Shown in pieces: positions 18,282-26,992 of a stretch of 64,000 nt of DNA. The notes under the pieces are model-generated. The model worked only from the letters and a program-made list of their open reading frames with translations. It did not search any database and was not told where the DNA came from. How positions within the stretch are numbered: position 1 is the stretch's first letter; each line of letters begins with the position of its first letter. The DNA comes from Tenacibaculum sp. MAR_2009_124 (GTDB lineage: Bacteria > Bacteroidota > Bacteroidia > Flavobacteriales > Flavobacteriaceae), in the NCBI RefSeq assembly GCF_900105455.1, contig NZ_FNSF01000001.1, positions 1,307,001-1,371,000 on the forward strand, written 5' to 3'. A program made the translations under genes and the position numbers.

Positions 18282-19637
18282 ATGAAAAAAATAATCTCAC
18301 TAATGGTAACTTTCGTTTTCGTTTTAGGTTTTATTGCCTGCGAAGACAATGATAATCTGGAGTTTACAGTGCAAGCTCCGCAAGATAGTGTTGCTTTTAC
18401 CAACACCTTATTAAATGAATATATTATTACCCCTCAAACTTCAGGTAATATAGCAGAGCGCTTTGTTTGGAATTCAGTTGTTTTTATAGGTACTGCCACT
18501 GAAGTAACTTATGACCTACAAGTTTCAATTACTCAAGATTTCGCTTCCTTCGAATCTCTTGGAACTACCAACGATACGCATATGAGTGTAACCGTTGATA
18601 AATTATTAGCACTTGCTGAAACTGCTGGATTAGATAATGATCCAACCACTGATGATAAACCAAACATGGGGTTAGTATACTTTAGAGTAAGAGCTTTTGT
18701 CGGCAATGGAGGAACGGATGCCCCAGAAAGTATTTCAGACATTATGGTAATGAATATTACCCTTCCAGAAATCACTCAAGGTTCTGGAATAGAAATTTCT
18801 TCATGGGGAATTGTTGGTTCTGGATACAATGATTGGGGAAATGCTGGACCAGATGCTCCATTTTATACTACGAATACAGCCAATGTTTTAGTAGCTTATG
18901 TTACGTTATTAGATGGTGAAATAAAGCTTAGAGAAAATAATGAATGGACTAATAACTTAGGTGATGACGGAGCCGATGGAACGTTGGAAGTTGGAGGTGC
19001 AAATATTGTGTCTTCAGCAGGAACCTATAAAATAACCTTAGACTTGAATACTAACACTTATACCATAGAAAGTTATTCATGGGGAATTATAGGTTCAGGA
19101 TTTAACGACTGGGGTAATGATGGTCCTGATGCTGAGTTTCATTATGATTACACAACCGATACCTTCAAAGTTGGAGTGAAATTATTAGACGGTGAAATAA
19201 AATTCAGACTAAACAATAATTGGACAACAAACTATGGAGGAACGGATGGTAACTTAGCTGCTGGAGGCGATAATATTGTTTCTACTGCCGGGTTTTACCA
19301 AGTAACTATCGATTTCAATAATAATACCTATACAATAGAAGCTAATGATGTTTGGGGAATTATTGGATCGGGATACAATGATTGGGGTAATAACGGCCCC
19401 GACTTCAATTTTACTCAGGTAAACCCAGGAATTTACATAGCCAACAACGTTACTTTACTAGATGGTGAAATTAAATTTAGATTAAATGAAGACTGGACCA
19501 CTAATTTCGGAGACGATGGAAATGATGGTACACTAGAAGCTGAAGGCGCCAATATTCCTTCAACGGCTGGTAAATTCAGAATAACCATGGACTTGTCCGA
19601 TAATAGTAATCCTACATACACTATAAGTTCGTTATAA
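18282..19637 (+). CDS. SusE-like outer-membrane lipoprotein with three tandem modules
   Basis: A 451-residue lipoprotein (signal ending GFIAC, Cys20). The N-terminal about 150 residues resemble the SusE/SusF Ig-like domain (VWNSVVFIGTATEVTYDLQV). Then come three modules of about 91 residues starting near residues 174, 266 and 357. Each opens with W-G-I-[VI]-G-S-G-[YF]-N-D-W-G-N and ends with a strand like GTYKITLDLNTNTYTIES. They match the starch-binding modules of SusE/SusF in general layout, with Trp residues suited to stacking on glucose rings. It is the third gene of the susCDE unit and is followed by a strong terminator. Confidence 0.88.
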   Translation: MKKIISLMVTFVFVLGFIACEDNDNLEFTVQAPQDSVAFTNTLLNEYIITPQTSGNIAERFVWNSVVFIGTATEVTYDLQVSITQDFASFESLGTTNDTHMSVTVDKLLALAETAGLDNDPTTDDKPNMGLVYFRVRAFVGNGGTDAPESISDIMVMNITLPEITQGSGIEISSWGIVGSGYNDWGNAGPDAPFYTTNTANVLVAYVTLLDGEIKLRENNEWTNNLGDDGADGTLEVGGANIVSSAGTYKITLDLNTNTYTIESYSWGIIGSGFNDWGNDGPDAEFHYDYTTDTFKVGVKLLDGEIKFRLNNNWTTNYGGTDGNLAAGGDNIVSTAGFYQVTIDFNNNTYTIEANDVWGIIGSGYNDWGNNGPDFNFTQVNPGIYIANNVTLLDGEIKFRLNEDWTTNFGDDGNDGTLEAEGANIPSTAGKFRITMDLSDNSNPTYTISSL

Positions 19638-19645
19638 TGCCTACC

Positions 19646-19686
19646 AAAGTCTGTGATTATAAAACGTCACAGACTTTATTTTTTTA
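19646..19686 (+). terminator. Terminator after the SusE-like gene
   Basis: Perfect 11-bp stem (AAAGTCTGTGA with its complement), 10-base loop, then a T-rich tail ending near 19686. It could end the susCDE transcript or reduce read-through into the secreted amylase gene 37 bases further on. Confidence 0.85.
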
Positions 19687-19722
19687 ACAGTAAATAAAAC
19701 ATTCAATATTAAACCTATTCAT

Positions 19723-22452
19723 TTGAAAAAACTACTCCTACTCTTTTTTTTAGCTTTTAGTTATATTTTAAAAGCACAAGTAGCTACATCACCCGGAACA
19801 CCGACCGTTAGTGACGAAATAACTATTTCGTTAAATACTGCTGGTACCGAACTTGAAAATTACAATGGAGATATTTATGCTCATACAGGTGTTACGGTTG
19901 ATGGGGCTCAATGGCAAAATACTATTGGTAGTTGGGGAGATAATAGCACACAACCTAAATTTACCAAAGTAACATCAAATTCCTACGAATTAATTATTAC
20001 AACTAATGTATATAGCTATTACAGCGTTGATGACTCAAAAGTAATATCTGAACTAAACTTAGTTGCTAGATCTGCTGACGGATCTCAACAGACAAGACCA
20101 GATTACCATATTACTATTTTTTCGAATGACTTAAATATTCAAATTACAGCACCAAATGCTGATTCAGTTTTCGATTTAAATACTATTGTGTCCATTTCAG
20201 CTGAGACTACATTAAATGCAGATTTAGAATTGTTTGTTAATGATACATCAATCGAGATTAATAACAATGCCACCTCGATTAGTAAAGATTATACATTCTC
20301 TACTTCTGGACATCATATAATAAAAGCAGCAGCCATTGCTGGTAATACTCGAAAGGAAAGTATTATTAATGTATATATAAAAACACCAACTGTATCAGAA
20401 ACCAGGCCTAATCAGATAAAAAATGGTGTTACTTTTAATTCAGATAATTCTGTAAATTTTGTCTTATTAGCACCTCAAAAATCTGATATTTTTTTAATTG
20501 GAGAATTTAATAATTGGGCATTGCATGAAGATTATCAAATGAAAAAAGATGGTGATTATTTCTGGATAACATTAGATGGGTTTGATCAAAATAAAGAATA
20601 TGCATATCAATATTTTATTGATTATGAGAAAAAAATTGCTGACCCCTATGCCGAAAAAGTTTTAGATGAATCGAATGATCAATACATCTCGGCATCTAAT
20701 TATCCTAATTTAAAAGAATTCCCTAGCAATGCCTCTGGAATTGTTTCTACATTTAACATAAATGAAACCAATTATACTTGGCAAAACACTTCTTTTACAA
20801 AACCATTAAAGGATAAATTAATTATTTATGAATTATTAGTTCGAGATTTCTCTGAGGACGACAGTTTTCAATCGGTCATTAATAAACTGGATTATTTAGA
20901 ATCTTTAGGTATTAATGCTTTAGAACTAATGCCAATAAATGAGTTTGAAGGAAATGATAGCTGGGGATATAATGTATCTCACTTTTTTGCATTGGATAAA
21001 GCTTATGGGACTAAAAATAAATTTAAAGAACTCGTAGATAAATGTCATCAAAAAGGAATAGCAGTTATTGTTGATGTGGTTTTTAATCATTCTTACAGCC
21101 AATGTCCTTTATTGGAAATGTACAATTTTGATACTTCAAACGGAACCACCAGTAATAATCCTTTCTATAATGACAATCATAATTTTGAGAACGGAGCGTT
21201 ACGTTTTGGATTTGATTTTGATCATGAATCTACTTATACCCAGCAATATTTTAAAGATGTTATGTCTTATTGGATCACAGAGTATAAAATAGATGGTTAT
21301 AGATTCGATTTTACAAAAGGCTTTACCAATACCTTCTACCCTACTTCAGGTGATCAATGGGGAAATGACTATAATCAAAATCGCATCGATCGTTTAACGG
21401 ACTATGCTAATTATGTTTGGAATGCACATGGAAATGACTTTTATGTCATTTTAGAACATTTAGCTGATAATTCAGAGGAAAAAACTCTTGCTAATGCAGG
21501 AATGATGCTTTGGGGAAAAATGACTCATAATTACAACCAAAACACTATGGGATATGACAGCGATGCTGATATATCTTGGGGATATTATAAAAGTAGAGAT
21601 TTTAACTCTCCGCACTTAGTAACTTATATGGAAAGTCATGATGAGGAACGGTTGATGTATAAAAATATTCAATATGGAAATTCCAATGGAGATTACAGTG
21701 TTAAAGACTTGAATACCGCGTTAAAAAGAGAAGAATTGGCGGGTCTTTTCTTTTTTACCATTCCAGGTCCCAAAATGATATGGCAATTTGGTGAACTTGG
21801 ATACGATATTAGTATTGACGAAAATGGTAGAACTGGCAGAAAACCTGTGAGATGGGATTACTATTCGAACGCAGAAAGAAAAAGCATATACAATACTTGG
21901 GCGACTTTAATTGCTTTAAGAAAAGAACATGATGTTTTTTCCACCAATGATGTCGACATGGATGTTTCTGGGCTTTCTAAACGAATAAATTTAAATCATA
22001 ATTCTAATAATGTTGTTATTATCGGTAATTTCGATGTAGTTGAAAAAAGCATAAACCCTAATTTCACGAATACAGGAACTTGGTACGAGTACTTTACAAG
22101 TTCTAGCATAACTGTTAATAATGTATCGGAAGCAATTACCTTACAACCTGGAGAGTACAGGCTTTATAGTACTACTGCCTTTGAAAATCCATTATCAATT
22201 TCTCCAGATATTGATCTTCCTACTGAACTCATTGTTTTGTATCCTAATCCTAGTACTACTGAGTTTTCAATAAACCAAGAAGCCTTAAATGTTCTTATTT
22301 ATGACCTATCGGGAAAACTCATAAAACAGTTTAAAGGAGATTTTAATAAGTACGCAAACTATTCAATAGAAGAGCTAAATTCAGGACTATATATTGTAGA
22401 AATAGAATCAAAAATGAAAAAAAGAGTTGTAAAGAAACTTATAAAGAGGTAA
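19723..22452 (+). CDS. Secreted GH13 alpha-amylase with T9SS sorting domain
   Basis: A 909-residue extracellular GH13 enzyme. The start is a TTG, chosen because it places a clean signal peptide (KKLLLLFFLAFSYILKAQ) at the N-terminus. After two beta-rich N-terminal domains (about 20-125 and 135-225) comes a CBM48/isoamylase-like domain (FLIGEFNNW near residue 260). The catalytic barrel has VDVVFNH with Asp451, YRFDF with nucleophile Asp529, ILEHLA with acid/base Glu578, and MESHDEE with Asp640. The last about 75 residues are a type A T9SS sorting signal (VLYPNPSTTEFSINQE, ending VVKKLIKR). It should start polysaccharide breakdown outside the cell. Confidence 0.93.
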   Translation: MKKLLLLFFLAFSYILKAQVATSPGTPTVSDEITISLNTAGTELENYNGDIYAHTGVTVDGAQWQNTIGSWGDNSTQPKFTKVTSNSYELIITTNVYSYYSVDDSKVISELNLVARSADGSQQTRPDYHITIFSNDLNIQITAPNADSVFDLNTIVSISAETTLNADLELFVNDTSIEINNNATSISKDYTFSTSGHHIIKAAAIAGNTRKESIINVYIKTPTVSETRPNQIKNGVTFNSDNSVNFVLLAPQKSDIFLIGEFNNWALHEDYQMKKDGDYFWITLDGFDQNKEYAYQYFIDYEKKIADPYAEKVLDESNDQYISASNYPNLKEFPSNASGIVSTFNINETNYTWQNTSFTKPLKDKLIIYELLVRDFSEDDSFQSVINKLDYLESLGINALELMPINEFEGNDSWGYNVSHFFALDKAYGTKNKFKELVDKCHQKGIAVIVDVVFNHSYSQCPLLEMYNFDTSNGTTSNNPFYNDNHNFENGALRFGFDFDHESTYTQQYFKDVMSYWITEYKIDGYRFDFTKGFTNTFYPTSGDQWGNDYNQNRIDRLTDYANYVWNAHGNDFYVILEHLADNSEEKTLANAGMMLWGKMTHNYNQNTMGYDSDADISWGYYKSRDFNSPHLVTYMESHDEERLMYKNIQYGNSNGDYSVKDLNTALKREELAGLFFFTIPGPKMIWQFGELGYDISIDENGRTGRKPVRWDYYSNAERKSIYNTWATLIALRKEHDVFSTNDVDMDVSGLSKRINLNHNSNNVVIIGNFDVVEKSINPNFTNTGTWYEYFTSSSITVNNVSEAITLQPGEYRLYSTTAFENPLSISPDIDLPTELIVLYPNPSTTEFSINQEALNVLIYDLSGKLIKQFKGDFNKYANYSIEELNSGLYIVEIESKMKKRVVKKLIKR

Positions 22453-22539
22453 TTTAACAAAATAAATCTTCAGATTAAAACCGGTGTCTGAGATTTTATG
22501 TTTTAACTAATCAGTTAATTAATTATTTATTATAACCGT

Positions 22540-22580
22540 ATGGAGTCTCATATTTAATTAATAAGAGACTCCATTTTTTT
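22540..22580 (+). terminator. Terminator after the secreted amylase
   Basis: Perfect 10-bp stem (ATGGAGTCTC with its complement), 15-base AT-rich loop and a run of seven Ts. It closes the plus-strand half of the glucan locus. Confidence 0.88.
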
Positions 22581-22678
22581 ATCGTTTTTTGTTTTAAATT
22601 TTATACTTTGTATAAAGAAAAAACATCATTTTCTTCTACAGTAATTTCAAATAAAAAAAGAGATAAATTCTTTATTCA

Positions 22679-23566
22679 ATGAAGCTAAGTTTAACTTACT
22701 ATTTAATCATCTCCGTTCTTAAACTAAAAGGAATAAAAAAGATTTTCAGCGCAGACCCTATCGATTATCATAGGCTTAGAAAAGAAGATCTTTTTATTCC
22801 AAAAAGCAACTTCTATAAAAGCAAACACGTATCGCGGTTTACTATTTTAAACTCAGAAATCACAAAAATCACTTAAAGTGAATCTAAAAAATTATTGATA
22901 TTTATTCATGGAGGAGCTTTCATATCGGGGCCAGCTAAACATCATTGGGATTCCATAAAATCTATTTATGAACAAACCAATTATACAATTTGGTTATGTA
23001 ATTACCCTAAAGCTCCTGAAAACAATATAAAAATTATCTCGGAAAATATAGACGCTGTATATCAAAAAGCTTTGGAGTTTTATGATTCACAAAACATTGT
23101 TTTAATTGGAGATTCGGTGGGAGGAACATTAACTACTTCACTTACCCAACGACTAATTAAACTCAAGAAACCTATTCCTTCACAAATTATATTAATTTGC
23201 CCTGTAATGGATTCTTCAATGACCAATAACGAAATAGATGAAATCGATCTTAAGGATGTTATGCTATCAAAAAAAGGGGTTTTAAGTTCAAAACTATTAT
23301 GTGCTCAAGGAATAGATTTAAAAGATCCCATAATATCTCCGCTATATGGTAGCTTTAAAGGGTTTCCAAAAACCACAATTTTCATTGCCGAGTATGATAT
23401 TGTTTATCCTGACCAAAAACTAGCTATTAAAAAGCTTATTAATGCCAATATCAATTTAGAGGTTATTCAAGGTAAAAGTATGCCGCATAATTGGCCTTTA
23501 CTACCTATTATGAGAGAAGCAAAGCTTGCTTTGCAAAAGGTTATTAACATTTTAAATGAGCAATAA
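22679..23566 (+). pseudogene. Alpha/beta hydrolase (HSL-like) interrupted by an in-frame stop
   Basis: Two open stretches, 22679-22876 and about 22877-23566, are in the same frame and are separated by a single TAA at 22874-22876. Read through, the product is about 295 residues. It resembles hormone-sensitive-lipase-type esterases: the oxyanion motif HGGAF follows shortly after the stop, then GDSVGG with the catalytic Ser, EYDIVYPD with the likely Asp, and MPHNW with the likely His. No base gain or loss is needed, so a nonsense substitution is the simplest explanation. A second start at TTG 22895 would leave a protein lacking the cap region. Loss of function is likely, though a sequencing error cannot be excluded. 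Confidence 0.75.
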
Positions 23567-23582
23567 CTTCACAAATTAAACT

Positions 23583-23765
23583 TTAGCATTCATTGAAGGA
23601 TTAAACCATATAGATACTTACTTTCAATCTACAGAAAACTGGGATGATTCTCCAATTGTTGTTAATGGCGCTTCTGATCTTTTCTTAAAAGTACTTGAAG
23701 ACAAAGGGAAACACTCAAGAGCTATTTTTGGAGTTCATAAATTACCAAGAAACTTTAGTGAATAA
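23583..23765 (+). pseudogene. RidA-family (YjgF-like) C-terminal fragment
   Basis: A 60-codon open stretch, with a stop three bases upstream and no start codon, encodes sequence matching the C-terminal half of RidA-family enamine/imine deaminases. The key match is VVNGASDLFLKVLEDKGKHS followed by RAIFGVHKLPRN; family members usually read INGASDL..VFGEAGKHARSAVGV..LP.N. It ends early in two stops, before the usual VEIEA strand. It lies 16 bases after the broken hydrolase, so both appear to be remnants of one decaying region. Confidence 0.7.
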
Positions 23766-23778
23766 TAGCTTCTAGATT

Positions 23779-24939
23779 TTATTTTAAATTATCTAAGATA
23801 AAATCTAGGGTTTTATTAGTGTTTTTATTTTCACTATATGAATCTGTAATAAACTTTGAATTTAAAGCAAGTCCCTTATCGATTAAGTATTGAATATCAT
23901 CTGCATATTTTAAGGTTACCTTCCCTGTAAGTAAAATACTTAAATCTTTTCCTGCTTTATAATAATCATATACTTGCTTTAATCCTGTTAAGTACAAGTA
24001 ATCTTTAGTTAAACCTCCTCCTCTGTGCACTCGAGTTGTAATGTGAAAAGCCTTCTCTCGATCTAAATCATAAAAATTATGAAGTAATCTAAATGTTCTA
24101 GAGAAAGAATACCCTTTCGCTAAACTATCAACTGCTATTACTCTATATGCCAATTCTTTTAAACGCTTTATGGTTAAGTTTCCCGACATGTATTCGCTAA
24201 AAACAGCCAAACCTTCTTGAGTTTCTACATTATTTGGCAATCCATGTGAAAATATTTTCAATTTATGTGACAAACCATTGATCGTGGTTACCATATGTAC
24301 GCCTATTTCATGATTGGTTAAAATCGCCATTTCATTTTCTGAATAAGTATGTCTACTATTGAGCACCAAGGTTTGACTACTATTTAGTACCATAGCAATT
24401 GCTCCCATTACAGAAGATTCTTTTATATTGTACTCAAAATCATAGCGTTCATCATATTCTCTAAAAATACCTTCCGCTTCTTTAGAAGAATATTTTGGTT
24501 CAAAAACTGAATCATTGTCATCTTCTTCTTCAAAATGTAAAATGAACTTGGCATTTTCTACATCTAACTCAGTTGGAGTTCCAAAGGACTGCAAACTATT
24601 GTAATAAAATTTTTTTCCCTCTCCAATCGTTTCTATACAACGAACAATACCAGAATAATAGTAAATTATTTCCTCATATAGATTTCGAATTTTTTCATCT
24701 CTGATCAATTCTATTGGTTGTGTAAAAAACTTCTGATGGATTTTAAATTTATCAAAATCCTTTTCTGGATAATTAAAATTAGGGTCGGTTAGATACTTCG
24801 ACTTGAAAAAAGAAGCCTTTTCTTCTTCAATATTAATAGGATTTATATAACTTAAAAGCTCTATTTTTTTTACTAATTTATCAATCTTTCTATCAATTTT
24901 AAAAAGTATATCTTTTTCAACTTTTATACAATTCTGCAT
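23779..24939 (-). CDS. DUF1704 / QEGLA-motif zincin-like metallopeptidase
   Basis: A 386-residue member of the family called flavohemoglobin expression-modulating QEGLA motif protein (DUF1704). The zinc-binding motif is NHEIGVHM (HExxxH with the preceding AILTNHE), and the hallmark TQEGLAVFSEY follows about 40 residues later. Eukaryotic relatives include the MATCAP tyrosine carboxypeptidases, so a peptidase that trims a C-terminal residue is a reasonable but unproven function. There is no signal peptide. It is the last gene of a tight minus-strand run, 19 bases after the formylglutamate-hydrolase-like gene. A perfect 11-bp stem (23772-23808) overlaps its 3' end. Confidence 0.85.
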   Translation of the reverse strand: MQNCIKVEKDILFKIDRKIDKLVKKIELLSYINPINIEEEKASFFKSKYLTDPNFNYPEKDFDKFKIHQKFFTQPIELIRDEKIRNLYEEIIYYYSGIVRCIETIGEGKKFYYNSLQSFGTPTELDVENAKFILHFEEEDDNDSVFEPKYSSKEAEGIFREYDERYDFEYNIKESSVMGAIAMVLNSSQTLVLNSRHTYSENEMAILTNHEIGVHMVTTINGLSHKLKIFSHGLPNNVETQEGLAVFSEYMSGNLTIKRLKELAYRVIAVDSLAKGYSFSRTFRLLHNFYDLDREKAFHITTRVHRGGGLTKDYLYLTGLKQVYDYYKAGKDLSILLTGKVTLKYADDIQYLIDKGLALNSKFITDSYSENKNTNKTLDFILDNLK

Positions 24940-24958
24940 ACAACTACTCTTAATTATA

Positions 24959-25789
24959 TTATTTTTTGTGCTTTTTGTAAAAGCTCTCAGCGTGTTCTGG
25001 TAAAACCAATTTTAAATATTCTTCAACGGACGAAACTACTTCAGGATATAAGATTTGTTCCAATTCATTACAATAAACCTTTGCTATTTCGGTAGCTAAA
25101 ACCAATGTATTTTTAAAATTAGTAGTAATATACTTTAGAAAATATCCATTTCCTTGGAATGTATCGTTTACTTTTGAAGAGCTCTCAATTTCATTTGGAA
25201 ACGGTGTTTTCCCAAGAATTTTTCGCCAAGATTCGATATCATCAGAAAATCTATAGTTATCAACATTTATTGTCCCTAGATTCCATGTTGGGACTTTTCT
25301 ATCCCAACGTTGCCAATTGTAAGAATGCATATCATAAACTATACAAGTAGAAAATTTCTCTTCTAGTTTCCCTATCAAGGCGTGAACTACTTTATAGAAA
25401 TTAGCATGTTTTTCTAGACTCTTCTTCCGCTGATCATAACTTAAAGATGATTTCCATAACCTTACTTTCCAAGCATCCTTATAAATCGCTGTTTGAGGAG
25501 GTCTATTTAAGTCATATTCAAAACGAGAATCCATTCCCGCTATTACAATTGGGTGCGATTGAATCATTTGTTTAGTAGCGGGATCTTCTTCATACCAACG
25601 TTCATATTCAGTATGTAAACAATTATCCCATAACTCTTTTCTAAATTGATGACCATCATGCACAGCGGCACAAACATATGGTAAATAAGAGTCAATTTTT
25701 AAAGTAAAAGAATAGTCCTCGCTCACCGCTTCAAAAAGTTCTTGCTTTTCAATTTTCAGAATGATATCATGAATACTTAATTTTTCCAT
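24959..25789 (-). CDS. N-formylglutamate amidohydrolase-like protein
   Basis: A 276-residue cytoplasmic protein of the FGase family, which is related to zinc-dependent amidohydrolases. The metal-site context is visible: HDGHQF near residue 43, PIVIAGMDSRFEYDLNRPP, and IVYDMHSYN with the conserved DxHS. Classical members hydrolyse N-formyl-L-glutamate in histidine breakdown, but no hut genes are nearby. It lies between a TerB-like gene and the DUF1704 peptidase in an operon that also has an ATP-grasp ligase. It more likely acts on the same amide or peptide as those enzymes. Substrate unknown. Confidence 0.82.
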   Translation of the reverse strand: MEKLSIHDIILKIEKQELFEAVSEDYSFTLKIDSYLPYVCAAVHDGHQFRKELWDNCLHTEYERWYEEDPATKQMIQSHPIVIAGMDSRFEYDLNRPPQTAIYKDAWKVRLWKSSLSYDQRKKSLEKHANFYKVVHALIGKLEEKFSTCIVYDMHSYNWQRWDRKVPTWNLGTINVDNYRFSDDIESWRKILGKTPFPNEIESSSKVNDTFQGNGYFLKYITTNFKNTLVLATEIAKVYCNELEQILYPEVVSSVEEYLKLVLPEHAESFYKKHKK

Positions 25790-25816
25790 TCAAATCAAAA
25801 TTAGTGTAACAGCATA

Positions 25817-26146
25817 CTAACTTAATATTTTAACTAAATAGTTAAACACTTTTTTCTCAGAATTATCAACAGTACCATCTGCAAATATTACATTTTTAAT
25901 GTCATTGAGTAATTCCTTTTTCTCTCCATGATTATACTTATTCTGATCTAAATAATCTTTAATTTTATTGAGTTTTACTTTCTCATCAATATCCATCACA
26001 ATCTCCGTGTGTATTTTGTTGTATAAATCCTCATCTATTTTAGATATAATATAATCACTTTCTTCTTCTGTTTCAATATAATTGCAATGTGCAACATATA
26101 GTAACACGTAAGTTGTAAACTCTTCTTTAGTCCAAATATTAATCAT
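25817..26146 (-). CDS. TerB-like small helical protein
   Basis: A 109-residue all-helical acidic protein. The segment IKNVIFADGTVDNSEKKVFN resembles the tellurite-resistance TerB fold, whose conserved ADG..D.SE motif binds metal. It starts one base before the end codon of the sulfurtransferase gene region and is followed 27 bases on by the FGase-like gene, so it is part of the same transcript. No other ter genes are in the window. Role unknown; a regulatory or metal-sensing partner of the neighbouring enzymes is possible. Confidence 0.7.
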   Translation of the reverse strand: MINIWTKEEFTTYVLLYVAHCNYIETEEESDYIISKIDEDLYNKIHTEIVMDIDEKVKLNKIKDYLDQNKYNHGEKKELLNDIKNVIFADGTVDNSEKKVFNYLVKILS

Positions 26147-26992
26147 TTATTTCTTTTCAATTGGTAAATTAGGTGTGCTTGCCCATTCAGTCCATGAACC
26201 ATCATACACACTCACATTAGTAATTCCAACAATATTCGCTCCTAATGCTAAAATACAAGCCGTTATGCCAGATCCACAAGTAAATACTAATGGTTTTTCT
26301 TTTTTTAATTTACTTCTAAAAATATCTTCGAGTTCTTCTTCGGTCTTCATTTTACCTTCTACTAATAATTGGGTGTAAGGTAAACTCAACGAGGTAGGAA
26401 TATGACCTCCTTTTAAATCTATTCGAGGTTCTGGTTGTGTTGCATTAAACCTGCCTGCCGATCGAGCATCGAGAATATAATTTTTCTTATGCGCTATACT
26501 ATCCAGAACATCATTCGTAAAACGAATATTGTTAGCTTGATAGTCCGATTTAAAATCCCCTATTACTCTTGAATGGCTAACCTCATTTTCAACTGGAAAA
26601 CCATCTATTTGCCAAGCAGGAAATCCCCCATCCAATACAGCTACATTATCGAATCCAAATGTTTTGAAAAGCCACCAAACTCTAGCAGCTGAATAAATTC
26701 CTAAATTGTCGTATACTACAATACAACTATCTTGATTGATTCCTATTTTTCTTGCTTCTTCTTGAAATTGTTGTGCAGAAGGTATTGTACTTGGAAACTC
26801 AGAGCTTGTATCTGAGAAATTCTTCTTGATATCAAAAAAGATAGCATTGGGAATCTGTTTTTCTTCAATATTACTTTCAATATTTCCTCCTACTTTTTTA
26901 ATTGTACCATTTAATACTACTAGATTTTCAGCGTATAAATGATGATTTAACCAAGACGTTACAACTAACGGAGACTTCACTTTAAGCTTCAT
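26147..26992 (-). CDS. Two-domain sulfurtransferase (thiosulfate/3-mercaptopyruvate type)
   Basis: A 281-residue tandem rhodanese. The inactive N-terminal domain (about 1-145) has VVYDNLGIYSAARVWWLFKT and the active C-terminal domain (about 150-278) carries ILDARSAGRF and the catalytic loop TCGSGITA with the cysteine. CGSG-type loops favour 3-mercaptopyruvate as donor over CRKG-type thiosulfate enzymes (family knowledge). The gene overlaps the ATP-grasp gene by 11 bases and abuts the TerB-like gene with no gap, so co-translation is likely. Confidence 0.88.
   Translation of the reverse strand: MKLKVKSPLVVTSWLNHHLYAENLVVLNGTIKKVGGNIESNIEEKQIPNAIFFDIKKNFSDTSSEFPSTIPSAQQFQEEARKIGINQDSCIVVYDNLGIYSAARVWWLFKTFGFDNVAVLDGGFPAWQIDGFPVENEVSHSRVIGDFKSDYQANNIRFTNDVLDSIAHKKNYILDARSAGRFNATQPEPRIDLKGGHIPTSLSLPYTQLLVEGKMKTEEELEDIFRSKLKKEKPLVFTCGSGITACILALGANIVGITNVSVYDGSWTEWASTPNLPIEKK

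Noticed and set aside
24959..25789. Histidine utilisation gene hutG
   Set aside because: No hutH, hutU or hutI is nearby and the operon partners point to another pathway.
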